64,000 nt of DNA, taken from contig JACKHN010000032.1 in NCBI GenBank assembly GCA_020638975.1, positions 9,746-73,745 of the forward strand. The letters are read 5' to 3'. Numbering within the stretch: position 1 is the stretch's first letter; every line of letters begins with the position of its first letter. The position numbers and the translations under genes were made by a program. Of this stretch, positions 1 through 9,254 are shown one piece after another. Source of the DNA: Planctomycetaceae bacterium (lineage in GTDB: Bacteria; Planctomycetota; Planctomycetia; Pirellulales; Pirellulaceae). Below the pieces are notes generated by a model. That model had not been told where the DNA came from, did no database searches, and worked only from the letters and a program-made list of their open reading frames with translations.

Positions 1-2106
1 GGCTTCGTCGATCGCACTGGCGGCCATGTGATAGGTGTCGAAGTCGCCGTAGCGGGGATTCATTCCACAGGAGACGGCAATTCCGCGATACGAGTTCAGC
101 ACGGGACGTACGACCGCCGCATCACCGGGGCCGTCGTTCTCGACGCCGACCAGCGGCTTGATCGCGCTGCCGCCTTGTACCTCATGGTCGTACTGGCGGA
201 TCACCCACTCTTTACTGGCAACGTTCAACGAGCCGAGGATCTTCTTGAGTGTGTCGTTCAGATCGAGCGAACCGGGAGCGGGAAGATTCAGCGGCTTGGT
301 CGCAGGGGCTGCGTAAATTGCGTCGCGCACGATCGGCGGTCTGCCATCGTGAAGAAGCGCCATCGGAAGATCCGCGACGACATTGTCGTTGTACTTCAGT
401 TGCAATCGGCCCGTCTCAACAAACTTACCAATGATCGACGCTTCGACGCCTTCGGAGCGACAGAGCGATTCAAACTCGTCCCAATTGGCCGGTGGAACGG
501 ATAACACCATGCGCTCTTGTGCTTCGGAGATCCAGATCTCGGTGTACGAGAGCCCGTCGTACTTTAGTGGCGCTTTGTCGAGCCATACTTCGGCACCGGT
601 CTTCTCTCCCATCTCGCCAACGGCACTGGAGAACCCGCCGGCTCCGCAATCGGTTATCGCGCTGTACAAGCCGCGGTCACGAGCTTGCATAATCACATCG
701 AGTACCATCTTCTCGGTGATTGCGTTTCCGATTTGCACGGCTCCGCCAGACAAGCTCTCACTTTCACTAGTTAACTCGGCCGAGCTGAATGTCGCGCCAT
801 GAATGCCATCACGACCGGTGCGTCCACCGACCGACACGATCCAATCGCCGGCTTTGACTTCCTTGCGAGATTTGTTTCGGGGAATGAGGCCGACGTTACC
901 GCAATACACGAGCGGGTTACCGAGATAACGCTCGTCGAAATAGATCGCTCCGTTAACCGTCGGAATTCCCATGCGATTGCCGTAGTCGCGAACTCCCGAC
1001 ACAACGCCCTTCATAACTCGCCGCGGGTGCAGCACACCGGGCGGCAAGTCACTGGTTGAAATATCGGGAGGGGCGAAGCAGAAGACATCCGTGTTACAAA
1101 TCGGCTTCGCCCCCAACCCTGTTCCCATCGGATCGCGAATCACACCACCAATCCCGGTGTTGGCTCCGCCGTAAGGCTCTAGAGCCGAGGGATGATTGTG
1201 CGTTTCGACTTTGAAGACGACGTTGTATTCGTCATCAAATCGAACGATCCCGGCGTTGTCTTCAAACACGCTGACGCACCAGTCGTCGTCGCCCAGATCA
1301 CGTCGAATCTGCTGCGTGGCGGCGAAGATCGTTTCCTTGAGCATGTTCTCGAAACGCTGCTCGCCGTTCTCGTCGCGATAAGCGATTCGGCCCGCGAGCG
1401 TCTTGTGGCTGCAATGCTCGCTCCATGTCTGGGCGATCGATTCCAATTCCGCATCCGTCGGATCTCGCCCGAGGTCACGGAAATACTTCTGAATCGTCTG
1501 CATTTCGACCAGCGTAAGATAGAGCTGACCCTCACGACTGAGTCGAGTGAGTCCTTCGTCGTCCAGATTGAGGATGGCGACGTGAACCAACTCGAACTGG
1601 TAGGGAGCGCCAAGTTGGAGTCGATCGAGTTGGAGTGGTCCCACGACGACTTGCTCGATCGAATCGTTGGCGAGTATTCGTGATGAGAGCGTCGCGACGG
1701 TTTCGGCCGAAGTTTCCGGCAGCCAGAACTTTCGGAACGTGCGAACGGCATCGACCTTTAGCCCAAAGTCTGCGATAGCGTTCAACGCACTTTGTGCGAC
1801 AGGGTCCATCACGCCCGGCTTGAGCATCACGTGCAGAAGTTGCGGTTTTCCATTGGGTGGTTCGCTCAATCGCGCATCACCCGCGCGGGCCACGACGGTC
1901 CGCTCGACAACGCCATCCGCAAATAGCTCGCGAGCAAGCTGATTCGCTTGTGTCTCGTCGATGTCTCCTTGCACCAGGAAGCCACGAGCCGCGCTGACCG
2001 CAAGATCCTTAGCTAAATCAAGGTCTGCTGCATCGCCGGTGACAGTATTGCCAAGCCGGTCGGGTTGGCCTTCAGCCGGATAGATATCAATTTCCCAGAG
2101 AGTCAC
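1..2106 (-). CDS. purL: Phosphoribosylformylglycinamidine synthase PurL, 3'-truncated by window edge
   Basis: Enzyme of purine biosynthesis that converts FGAR, ATP and glutamine to FGAM in the cytoplasm. On the minus strand a frame stays open for 702 codons from a GTG at 2106 to base 1, where the window cuts it. The translation starts MTLWEIDIYPAEGQPDRLGN, has an N-terminal PurS-like part, then the family motif TWSEHCSHKT near 1450 and the ATP/substrate segment VETHNHPSALEPYGGANTG near 1230. It still reads FDTYHMAASAIDEA at the edge, so only the C-terminal part is missing. GTG is chosen because it precedes the conserved N-terminus and AGGAAA lies about 8 bases upstream. The start lies inside the end of tyrA (20-bp overlap), suggesting translational coupling. 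Long PurS-PurL fusions are known in this phylum; the total length cannot be seen here. Confidence 0.93.
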   Translation of the reverse strand, partial: MTLWEIDIYPAEGQPDRLGNTVTGDAADLDLAKDLAVSAARGFLVQGDIDETQANQLARELFADGVVERTVVARAGDARLSEPPNGKPQLLHVMLKPGVMDPVAQSALNAIADFGLKVDAVRTFRKFWLPETSAETVATLSSRILANDSIEQVVVGPLQLDRLQLGAPYQFELVHVAILNLDDEGLTRLSREGQLYLTLVEMQTIQKYFRDLGRDPTDAELESIAQTWSEHCSHKTLAGRIAYRDENGEQRFENMLKETIFAATQQIRRDLGDDDWCVSVFEDNAGIVRFDDEYNVVFKVETHNHPSALEPYGGANTGIGGVIRDPMGTGLGAKPICNTDVFCFAPPDISTSDLPPGVLHPRRVMKGVVSGVRDYGNRMGIPTVNGAIYFDERYLGNPLVYCGNVGLIPRNKSRKEVKAGDWIVSVGGRTGRDGIHGATFSSAELTSESESLSGGAVQIGNAITEKMVLDVIMQARDRGLYSAITDCGAGGFSSAVGEMGEKTGAEVWLDKAPLKYDGLSYTEIWISEAQERMVLSVPPANWDEFESLCRSEGVEASIIGKFVETGRLQLKYNDNVVADLPMALLHDGRPPIVRDAIYAAPATKPLNLPAPGSLDLNDTLKKILGSLNVASKEWVIRQYDHEVQGGSAIKPLVGVENDGPGDAAVVRPVLNSYRGIAVSCGMNPRYGDFDTYHMAASAIDEA

Positions 2107-2953
2107 GACGTTGCTTTCCTGCTTCGAGCAGTTGGAGGAGCTTTTCCTGTTGGTCTCGTTCGAGTGCCTGACGAAACGTTGCGAGCACTTTCTCAAACTT
2201 GTCCAAGGACTTCAAGACGCCACCGCGATTCTGAATAAGGATCTGTCGCCACAATTCGGGGTCGCCGCTTGCGATACGTGTTGTATCTAGCCAGCCGGTG
2301 GACGCTAATTCCAACTCTTCCGGAGGTGTAGCTGCTGCAATGGCGGAGGCGACGAGGTGCGGCATGTGGCTGATTGCTGCAACGGAACGGTCGTGATCTT
2401 TCGGGGACATTCGCACGACCTTCGAACCAAGGAGCTTCCAAAGTCGTTCGACTTCGTCAACCGAATCACCTTTGGACTGTTTGGAGGGAGTGACCACGGT
2501 GACGCGTCCCTCGAACAGATTTGCCTGTCCAAACTCTGGGCCGTTCTTTTCGCTGCCGGCCATCGGATGGCTGCCAACGAACGCGATTTGCCGCGATGAA
2601 CTCTTCAGGCCCGTTTCCACGAGTCGAACGATTTCCAGCTTCGTGCTGCCGGCGTCCGTGATGATCGCATCCGGCTGGCAATGCTGCGAGGCCTCCAAGG
2701 CCAGTGTCGCAATTCGCTCGACGGGCGTGCAAATGATAACTAGATGAGCGTCGCGAACTCCCCGCGATAAATCGGTCGTTGTGGATGTGACGGCACCGAT
2801 CTGTCGAGCCTTCCGCAACGAGGACGCTCTTCGCCCCACTCCCACGACGGTCGTAGCGAGTTGTCGCTTGCGCAATGCCAGCCCGATCGAAGCTCCGATG
2901 AGGCCTACGCCAACGATCGTTACCGTTTCCCAACGTTGCATATCTGGCGGCAT
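2087..2953 (-). CDS. tyrA: Prephenate dehydrogenase (TyrA family)
   Basis: NAD(P)-dependent dehydrogenase of tyrosine synthesis, converting prephenate to 4-hydroxyphenylpyruvate (or arogenate to tyrosine). The 288 residues begin with a Rossmann fold, dinucleotide loop GVGLIGASIG at 15-24, and contain the family motif SHPMAGSE at 128-135, which forms part of the active site. The C-terminal half is helical, as in the dimerisation domain of the family. No chorismate mutase or ACT domain is fused; the length fits the stand-alone enzyme. ATG 2953 is taken as start; an internal ATG at 2941 is equally possible. It is the upstream partner of purL on the same strand. The cofactor and prephenate/arogenate preference cannot be told from this reading. 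Confidence 0.93.
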   Translation of the reverse strand: MPPDMQRWETVTIVGVGLIGASIGLALRKRQLATTVVGVGRRASSLRKARQIGAVTSTTTDLSRGVRDAHLVIICTPVERIATLALEASQHCQPDAIITDAGSTKLEIVRLVETGLKSSSRQIAFVGSHPMAGSEKNGPEFGQANLFEGRVTVVTPSKQSKGDSVDEVERLWKLLGSKVVRMSPKDHDRSVAAISHMPHLVASAIAAATPPEELELASTGWLDTTRIASGDPELWRQILIQNRGGVLKSLDKFEKVLATFRQALERDQQEKLLQLLEAGKQRRDSLGN

Positions 2954-3181
2954 CCCTGTAATTGCCGAGATTCTAGCAGATGCTGAATGCCTTGCCTTGG
3001 GGGTGGGAATCGGCGCGATTGGCCTCAGACACTAAAGTAGCGTGCGCGCGGCGGTGACGCGATGGTCGGATCGATATATCGAAAAAACCACTCGATCGGA
3101 CGAGGAAATGAGTAGCATTCAAGCTACCCATCATGTTAAGTTGTCTCTTGGGTGGGAACCTCCTGCTTTGGTGAAGATCTT
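2954..3181. promoter_or_regulatory. Divergent intergenic region tyrA / ECF sigma factor
   Basis: The gap separates the divergent start of tyrA and the start of the sigma factor and must hold promoters for both. An AT-rich stretch near 3076-3097 stands out, but I cannot assign -35/-10 boxes with any confidence. A GGTGAAG sequence just before 3182 is a plausible ribosome-binding site for the sigma factor. Confidence 0.4.
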
Positions 3182-3754
3182 ATGAGTGACGAGAATTCGG
3201 AATTTCGCAAGGTTGTCGAGCGCGTGTGCGCTGGATCGGATCAGGCCGCTTGGGAATTGATCGACACTTACGGTCCACACATTCAACGGGTCGTTCGTCG
3301 AAAGCTTAACCAGAAGATGCGTTCGAAGTTCGATTCACTCGACTTCGTACAGATGGTTTGGGCGTCGTTCTTTACGGAACGCGAGACGCTGGCGAAATTC
3401 ACCGAGCCAACGGAGCTCATCAAGTACTTGGCGACAATCGCCCAACGCAAGCTTTTTCAGGAGTCGCGTCGTCGGTTTCAGGGACAGAAGCACAACATAG
3501 GCCGCGAGCGCGCGCTGATTGCGGGTTCAGAAGACGAATCAAGTTACGTTCGCAAATCGAATACGCCGAGCCAAATTGTGATGGCGAAGGATCGGCTGGA
3601 GGCGATGATGCGTGAACGGTCGACTCGAGATCGGCAAGTTGTGGAGTTGCGGATGCAGGGGCTGACCTTCGTCGAGATCGGCGCGGAACTTGGAATTCAC
3701 GAACGTACCGCCCGGGAAGTCATCGAAAAGTTGGCCCTTGTCGAGACGGCGTAG
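3182..3754 (+). CDS. ECF-type RNA polymerase sigma factor
   Basis: Sigma-70 family factor of the extracytoplasmic-function type, 190 residues from ATG 3182. Region 2 lies at about 20-95 (the stretch DSLDFVQMVWASFF resembles the -10-binding helix) and region 4 at about 135-187, with a helix-turn-helix in RQVVELRMQGLTFVEIGAEL. A longer frame opens at GTG 3152, but ATG 3182 has a GGTGAAG site just upstream and gives the usual N-terminus. The stop codon TAG is followed directly by the ATG of a serine/threonine kinase, so the two are co-translated. Planctomycetes carry many sigma factors linked to kinases; the inference is that this kinase, directly or indirectly, controls this factor. No anti-sigma factor is seen. 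Target promoters are unknown. Confidence 0.9.
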   Translation: MSDENSEFRKVVERVCAGSDQAAWELIDTYGPHIQRVVRRKLNQKMRSKFDSLDFVQMVWASFFTERETLAKFTEPTELIKYLATIAQRKLFQESRRRFQGQKHNIGRERALIAGSEDESSYVRKSNTPSQIVMAKDRLEAMMRERSTRDRQVVELRMQGLTFVEIGAELGIHERTAREVIEKLALVETA

Positions 3755-5941
3755 ATGAAAGAAGTGCATCCGGGGCGAGCAACGCGAGCGGCGATTCAGA
3801 GCGCAACGTCAACTTGGCGTGCCGTCGCGAAAAACGGGCGTCCTCCGATCAAGATTGCAGTAGGGCACTTAGAAAAAGAGCAGACACTTGATGACGCGTT
3901 GGACGAGTATTGCCAACTTCGCGAACAAGACAGATCGCTGACTGCCAGCCAATTCTGTAACCGCTATCCGAGTTATCGCCATAGCCTCCGTCGATTGATC
4001 GACGTCCACGACGCCATGGAGCACCAGCCGGCGTTGGAGGAAGAGAACTGGCCAGAGCTGTTTAGCGAGTTTCTAGGTTACGAGATTATCCATGAGTTGG
4101 GCGTCGGCGCTATTGCGAGAGTCTATCTCGCTGCTGAAACCGCTTTGGGAGGACGCTTAGTCGCCATCAAAGTCTCGCATCATGGAGGTGACGAGGCAGA
4201 GACGCTCGGCAAACTGACACATCCGAATGTCGTTCCGGTGTTCTCGGTCAAGCACGACGAGAATACCGATATGACTGCGGTCTGTATGCCCTACCACGGT
4301 AGCGCGACCCTAGCCGACCTTTTAGAGATTGGCTTTGAAAGCGGTTCGCCACCGAAAGACGCACGGGTCATTCTCGACGCGGCAAGGGAACGCGAACAAG
4401 TTGTCGATTTTGTCGATGGTGTCCGTGAGGGTGTGTCCCTTAATAACGCATACCTGAGTGGCAGTTATGTGGATGGCGTCGTTCGTATCGGGATTCAATT
4501 GGCCGAGGCCCTCGCTTACACGCATGAACATGGGATCTTGCACCGTGACCTGAAGCCATCCAACGTATTGCTGACTCCTTCCGGCGTTCCGATGTTGCTT
4601 GACTTTAATCTTGCCAGCGACATGGAAACTGGAGCTCTACGACTAGGTGGCACGTTGCCTTACATGCCGCCGGAACAGATCCGGGATGTCCATCTACAGC
4701 CGTTCGAGGCGGATTTGTCGGGCGACCCACGATCTGACATATTTTCGCTGGGAGTGATACTTTACGAACTGCTGACGGGCCGACTGCCATTCGGCGATCC
4801 GCCAGCGGGCAAATCGCCACGACGAGCGGCGGAAGAATACTTGGAACTTCAGCAACAGAAGCTAATACCCATCGTCGAGCTGAACGCTAAAGTGTCGCGG
4901 ACGCTTGCAAAGACCATCGAACGGTGTTTGTCCTTGCGTGTTGATGAGCGACCACAATCCGCCAACCAACTAGCAAAAGACTTGCGCCATCACTTCGGTG
5001 CGTTGGCATGGTTTATGCGATACCGCGTCGTGTTTCTCTTGCTGATCGCCTTTACTCTGTTGGCGATCACGGGAAGAATCCATTATTCGCTGAATGAAGT
5101 GAGTGATTACGCGCGCCACATGGACGACGCGATCACCGCTCTTGAGGCCGAGCAGTACAATCGGGCTATTAAAGCGTTTGACGACGCCGAACGTGCGGAG
5201 GGCCACGAAACACTCCCGATCCTTTTTGGACGCGGGTATTGTTGCGAGCAGATTGATAGGGTGCCGATCGCTCTATCTGAATTGAAGCGGGCGACCGAGA
5301 TCTCACGCGATCCACTTATCGCGGACTGTTACTCGCATACTGCGGCGACCCAAGCCGACTATGGACAAGCGCTGCTTTCGTATCAAGATGTGGTTCCGCA
5401 GGATCCTAATTGTGCAATGCGATATGTCAGTTTGGCATACTGTAAGTTGAACTTTCGCGTCCCAAATCCTGCAAATGCGGTCCTGGACTTGGATAAGGCC
5501 CTTGATTTGGACCCGAGTTTGCAGATCGCTTACCACCTCCGAGCCAATGCCAAAAAACAGTCCAGACATCCGCGTCACAATCCCATCAGCAACTCGATAC
5601 TAGACATCGAAGCAGCCTTTCGTGTAGGCCCCGCTTACGCACAATTGCACTGTGACGCCGCCCGCATTTACGCTTTGGCTGCAATCGAAGACCCTACATT
5701 TCTCGTGCAACTGAAGACCCATCTCCATGCAGCCGTGGATGCTGGGCTCGGTCGCAATTATCTACAGGAACAACTCGAAGAATTCGATCCTTGGAAAACG
5801 GAGCCGTGGTTTTCGGAATCCCTAGCAAGCTGTGGAAAAAACGGCGTTTCCCAGTCACCCGATTCGCTGCGCGACCGAAGTCTCCTATCGCGAACGCCCG
5901 CGGAAGTTGCAAATTGGCTACGGCATCAGAAGTTGCCCTAG
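3755..5941 (+). CDS. Membrane serine/threonine protein kinase with C-terminal TPR-like repeats
   Basis: Hanks-type kinase of 728 residues. The kinase domain spans about 108-415: glycine loop ELGVGAIARVYL, ATP-binding Lys139 in VAIKV, catalytic loop HRDLKPSN at 263-270, and the GTLPYMPPEQ activation segment. The metal-binding DFG motif reads DFN (283-285), and an insertion of about 60 residues separates the N-lobe from the catalytic loop. One hydrophobic segment near 423-443 (VVFLLLIAFTLLAIT) probably crosses the inner membrane, followed by a helical TPR-like region that would face the periplasm. The 107 residues before the kinase resemble the N-terminal tails of other planctomycete kinases. 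The start codon abuts the stop of the ECF sigma factor gene, so coupled expression is likely. Signal and substrates are unknown. Confidence 0.9.
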   Translation: MKEVHPGRATRAAIQSATSTWRAVAKNGRPPIKIAVGHLEKEQTLDDALDEYCQLREQDRSLTASQFCNRYPSYRHSLRRLIDVHDAMEHQPALEEENWPELFSEFLGYEIIHELGVGAIARVYLAAETALGGRLVAIKVSHHGGDEAETLGKLTHPNVVPVFSVKHDENTDMTAVCMPYHGSATLADLLEIGFESGSPPKDARVILDAAREREQVVDFVDGVREGVSLNNAYLSGSYVDGVVRIGIQLAEALAYTHEHGILHRDLKPSNVLLTPSGVPMLLDFNLASDMETGALRLGGTLPYMPPEQIRDVHLQPFEADLSGDPRSDIFSLGVILYELLTGRLPFGDPPAGKSPRRAAEEYLELQQQKLIPIVELNAKVSRTLAKTIERCLSLRVDERPQSANQLAKDLRHHFGALAWFMRYRVVFLLLIAFTLLAITGRIHYSLNEVSDYARHMDDAITALEAEQYNRAIKAFDDAERAEGHETLPILFGRGYCCEQIDRVPIALSELKRATEISRDPLIADCYSHTAATQADYGQALLSYQDVVPQDPNCAMRYVSLAYCKLNFRVPNPANAVLDLDKALDLDPSLQIAYHLRANAKKQSRHPRHNPISNSILDIEAAFRVGPAYAQLHCDAARIYALAAIEDPTFLVQLKTHLHAAVDAGLGRNYLQEQLEEFDPWKTEPWFSESLASCGKNGVSQSPDSLRDRSLLSRTPAEVANWLRHQKLP

Positions 5942-5972
5942 CATCGACGAAGCAAACGTCAGGGCGTTGTGA

Positions 5973-6356
5973 CTAGGGTTCTCCCGCAGGATCGAAGAAT
6001 TGCCACGAGGAAGTTGCGGTTGTTTCGGTTGCAGTTGATGCGGTCAGAGAAGTCATCGACCCGTACGGAGCCTCCACAAGGATCGAGAAATGACCGTAGT
6101 AATCGGTCGTTGTACTCGTTCCTGAGAGGACTCCGCCGAAGGTGATTTCAGCAATCTCGCCGAATTCTTGGTTTACGTTGACATCGCCGACGAAAACCCA
6201 GGTCTCTCCACCCTCATCGAATACATCAAAGTTAACGATCTCCAACGCCGAGGCAGTTGTCGAATAGAATCCGAGGCCGGTCATCGCAAGAAGCAATGCC
6301 AGCAGACGGCTGCGGAGGGCAAAGCTCGGGCTCTTTGATACAGAACGTGGGCGCAT
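5973..6356 (-). CDS. Small secreted protein of unknown function
   Basis: A 127-residue protein with an N-terminal signal peptide: basic start MRPRSVSKSP, hydrophobic core LLALLLAMTGLGFYS, likely cleavage after ASA near residue 38. The mature part is acidic, rich in Thr and Gly, with short beta-strand patterns such as WVFVGDV and ITFGGVL followed by GHFSI. It resembles small beta-rich secreted proteins common in planctomycete genomes, but I cannot name a family. AAGGAG lies 7 bases before the ATG, which supports translation from 6356. It is convergent with the kinase gene, 31 bp apart. Monocistronic as far as can be seen. Confidence 0.7.
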   Translation of the reverse strand: MRPRSVSKSPSFALRSRLLALLLAMTGLGFYSTTASALEIVNFDVFDEGGETWVFVGDVNVNQEFGEIAEITFGGVLSGTSTTTDYYGHFSILVEAPYGSMTSLTASTATETTATSSWQFFDPAGEP

Positions 6357-6858
6357 AACTTTCTCCTTGTTGGTGATGATGAATTGCGCGTTAACTCGCG
6401 CAAGCGTCAGCTGGATCGCCGAAGACGGAACGACTTCGGTGTGAGTCCAAAGCTTTCGTCAGATATCGAGACAGTGCTTGAGTCGTCTTTTGGAAATCTC
6501 AAGAGAGACCCAATACAGACCTGCAATGTCTCTAAAATGGGGGGTGAGCCATGTATATGACCGCCTGGGACCCTGCGTCGCTCGAGCGAGCGTTCTGCCC
6601 CTCGCAGGTTCTGTCCCAGACGAATCACATGTTCGAGTGCGGCGTTGCAACCGCTCTCTACTAACATCTATTGAAAAACGGAGCCAAAACCGGGTCACAA
6701 TTCCGGGAATTTTTAGATCTTTTTTGGAAGCGGGGCGCAACTGACTATCAAACAAGTAGTTACAACACACACGGTCGGTGAGGATATCTGCCTGTCGGGC
6801 GGCTGCCACGCGCAGTGAATCCGCTCCGACGTGGGGATAGGAGAACGTGATTCGTGTG
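6357..6858. other. 502-bp intergenic region without a convincing gene
   Basis: Short open frames exist on both strands (the longest about 116 codons, minus, 6459-6809) but they have no recognisable motif, no signal peptide and no good ribosome-binding site, and their composition (many Arg, Ser, Cys) is that of chance frames. The segment next to 6357 must hold the promoter of the small secreted protein. I see no repeat or RNA gene in it. Confidence 0.5.
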
Positions 6859-7722
6859 CTATCGCCGAATCAGTGCTGAGAAGTGTGGCGAGTCGGCGGA
6901 TTGATTCGCAATTTCGGTGACGCGAGCTCTTCTCCGAGCTTCTTGAAATGGCAGCGACGTATCGAGCAAGCCGATCTCGTAGGCTAGCCCATCCGAGAAA
7001 CCTGGCAGGAGAGTTCTCACGTCGTAGGGGACTCGACCGGGGCGTATACGGTTCAAGTGACGAACAATGTTGGTCGTACAGTTGTTACTTAGCGTGTCAT
7101 AGAACTCAGGCACTTCTGCTAACTCATTTACACGTCGCATTACGTCCAGAAACAGTTCTCGTGTTTGCTCGGGCGTGGCAATCGTGCGATAGACGTAGAC
7201 ATCCGCGTCGCGGTGCTTCGTTCGACGCAGAATCGCATCGCGTTCATCAGCCACCACGTACATCAACTCGTACTGTCGCAATTCACCAAGAATTGGAGAG
7301 TACTTTTCACCCTTCTCCAGTCTCGCTTCCGCCGAAACAACAACGTGCTCGCCATCTTCGAAACCAAAGCTCAGCATCGTATGCGCGAGACTTGGGGTGT
7401 CTTTGAACGGCACGATGATGAAATCCACGCTGCGTGTCTTCCGCAGATCGAACTGTTTGTCGTAGTAATTCACCGCATAATCGGAATCCGATTCATACGC
7501 ACAGTGGCGAATGTTCCGCACGGTTACTTTGTCTTCGCCAATATCTGCGAACGGTAGGACTGCTAGGTCTGGGCTCCAATCTCGGTCATGAGAAGGCGTT
7601 AGCAGCCTCGACATGGGGAGTGACCGAGGAAGTTCAGACAATCGCCCAGCATCACCAGATTGCGTTCCCGGTGTGTGGCATCCTGCCAAGAATATCGCTG
7701 ATAGCCAGAGAGCGCATCTCAT
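6859..7722 (-). CDS. DUF4105 (Lnb N-terminal-like) lipoprotein
   Basis: A 287-residue protein with a lipoprotein signal peptide: MRCALWLSAIFLAGC, lipobox LAGC with Cys15 as the lipidation site. The mature part matches the DUF4105 pattern as I remember it: a strand with SVDFIIVPF, the HTMLSFGF segment, then the conserved YDTLSNNCTTNIVRHL carrying the family Asn-Asn-Cys. In this family the Cys and an upstream His are thought to form a papain-like thiol active site; in Bacteroides a member (Lnb) is reported to N-acylate lipoproteins. Whether this protein does so is open, as it lacks the extra C-terminal membrane segments of some relatives. Likely located in the periplasm and anchored to a membrane. 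No operon partner. Confidence 0.75.
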   Translation of the reverse strand: MRCALWLSAIFLAGCHTPGTQSGDAGRLSELPRSLPMSRLLTPSHDRDWSPDLAVLPFADIGEDKVTVRNIRHCAYESDSDYAVNYYDKQFDLRKTRSVDFIIVPFKDTPSLAHTMLSFGFEDGEHVVVSAEARLEKGEKYSPILGELRQYELMYVVADERDAILRRTKHRDADVYVYRTIATPEQTRELFLDVMRRVNELAEVPEFYDTLSNNCTTNIVRHLNRIRPGRVPYDVRTLLPGFSDGLAYEIGLLDTSLPFQEARRRARVTEIANQSADSPHFSALIRR

Positions 7723-7884
7723 GAGTGCTAGCGACGCAGGTGGACGGCGTTTAATGCGTCGCGACCCGCGAGTCGATCATTGATTACCCCTTTGCGAACG
7801 AATGTTCAGGGCTTTTAGCGTCTGCCAGCAAACCGTGCAATAGAATTCGCTATCGAACGGCATATGGTTCAGCATGCGACACGC

Positions 7885-9210
7885 TTACTCGACCGCTTCG
7901 CGCAACTTCGCACGAATCTTCGCGAGCCGCTCGGCGAGTTCCCTTTCAAAGCCACGATCTACCGGTCGATAGTACTCCCGCTCGACTCCTAGATAGTCCT
8001 GCGCAGCGACTCCATCCTCGGCATTGTGAGCGTACTCGTAGCCCTCGCCGTGTCCCAGTTGTTTCGCTCCGCCATAGTGGGCGTCGCGCAAATAGACAGG
8101 AACAGGAATCAATCGCCCTTCGCGGACGTCGCTCAACGCCTCGCCGATGGCAGCGGTGGCAGCATTCGATTTGGGAGCGCAGGCGAGATACGTCACACAC
8201 TGTGATAGCGTCAGTTGGCACTCCGGCAGCCCAATGAATTCGCATGCTTGCATCGTAGCAATTGCCAGCGGCAGTGCTTGCGGGTCAGCGTTACCGACGT
8301 CCTCACTAGCGAGAATCACTAACCGCCGACAGAGAAATCGGACGTCTTCCCCTGCCTCAAGCATCCGAGCCAGCCAGTAGAGCCCCGCATCTGGATCGCT
8401 GCCGCGAATACTCTTGATCAGCGCACTGGCCGCGTCGTAATGCGAGTCGCCCGTCGCATCGTATTCGATGGCTTTGCGCTGCACCGATTCTTCCGCAAGT
8501 GCACGGGTAAACTTCAGCGGTCGATCGTCACTCGACAGAACGCCGATCTCCAACGCCGAAAGCGCTCGACGGGCGTCGCCGTCGCAGACGTCGGCAAGAA
8601 AGTCGAGCGCGTCCTCCGCGATCTCGACTTGGTGCTTGGCCAGTCCGCGCTCGCGGTCGCCGATCGCCCGTTGCAACAACGCTTTGATGTCATTTGGAGA
8701 CAAGGGCTGAAACTGAAAGATCTGACTTCGGCTGACCAGCGCATTGACGACGGCAAAGAAGGGATTCGCTGTGGTCGCCCCCACCAAGGTGACGATTCCA
8801 TCTTCGACATCGGGAAGTAATGCGTCTTGCTGTGTCTTATTGAAGCGATGAATCTCGTCAATAAACAGCAGTGTCCGTCGACCACCTGTCGCTGCCTCGT
8901 CGCGTGCTTCTTGCAATACTTCGCGCAGATCCTTCACGCCACTCGTGACCGCGCTCAACTGTCGAAACCGGCTCTTGGTTTCCGTAGCCAGAAGCTGAGC
9001 CAACGTCGTTTTGCCGGTTCCAGGCGGACCATAGAAGATCACCGACCCAAGACGATTCGCTTTCAGCAATCGCCGCAGCAACTTACCTTCGCCTAGGAAA
9101 TGCTGTTGACCAGCGAACTCGTCCAGCGTCCTCGGCCTCATCCTCGCGGCTAACGGCTGGACAGCACGTAAGTTCACCGCTTCCGATTGTTCAAAAAGTG
9201 ACTTTGCCAT
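7885..9210 (-). CDS. rarA: Replication-associated recombination protein A (RarA/MgsA), AAA ATPase
   Basis: Clamp-loader-like AAA+ ATPase acting at stalled replication forks. From ATG 9210 it has 441 residues, the usual family length: Walker A GPPGTGKT at 61-68, Walker B FIDEIHRF at 116-123 with the family-typical FNKTQQDALLP after it, sensor segment ATTANPFF, then the C-terminal tetramerisation region ending in the characteristic YLGVEREYYRP. The frame remains open upstream to 9381, but that part runs into the end of the DUF3179 gene and has no family features, so MAKSLFEQ is taken as the N-terminus. Same strand as the DUF3179 gene, 44 bp downstream of it; the pairing looks incidental. Confidence 0.93.
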   Translation of the reverse strand: MAKSLFEQSEAVNLRAVQPLAARMRPRTLDEFAGQQHFLGEGKLLRRLLKANRLGSVIFYGPPGTGKTTLAQLLATETKSRFRQLSAVTSGVKDLREVLQEARDEAATGGRRTLLFIDEIHRFNKTQQDALLPDVEDGIVTLVGATTANPFFAVVNALVSRSQIFQFQPLSPNDIKALLQRAIGDRERGLAKHQVEIAEDALDFLADVCDGDARRALSALEIGVLSSDDRPLKFTRALAEESVQRKAIEYDATGDSHYDAASALIKSIRGSDPDAGLYWLARMLEAGEDVRFLCRRLVILASEDVGNADPQALPLAIATMQACEFIGLPECQLTLSQCVTYLACAPKSNAATAAIGEALSDVREGRLIPVPVYLRDAHYGGAKQLGHGEGYEYAHNAEDGVAAQDYLGVEREYYRPVDRGFERELAERLAKIRAKLREAVE

Positions 9211-9254
9211 GCGAGCAGTATATCGCGTGTAGCATTCATGGTGTGCAAGCTTCG

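Noticed and set aside
6459..6809. Open frame of 116 codons on the minus strand
   Set aside because: No signal, motif or binding site; Arg/Ser/Cys-rich translation looks like chance and it overlaps other short frames on both strands.
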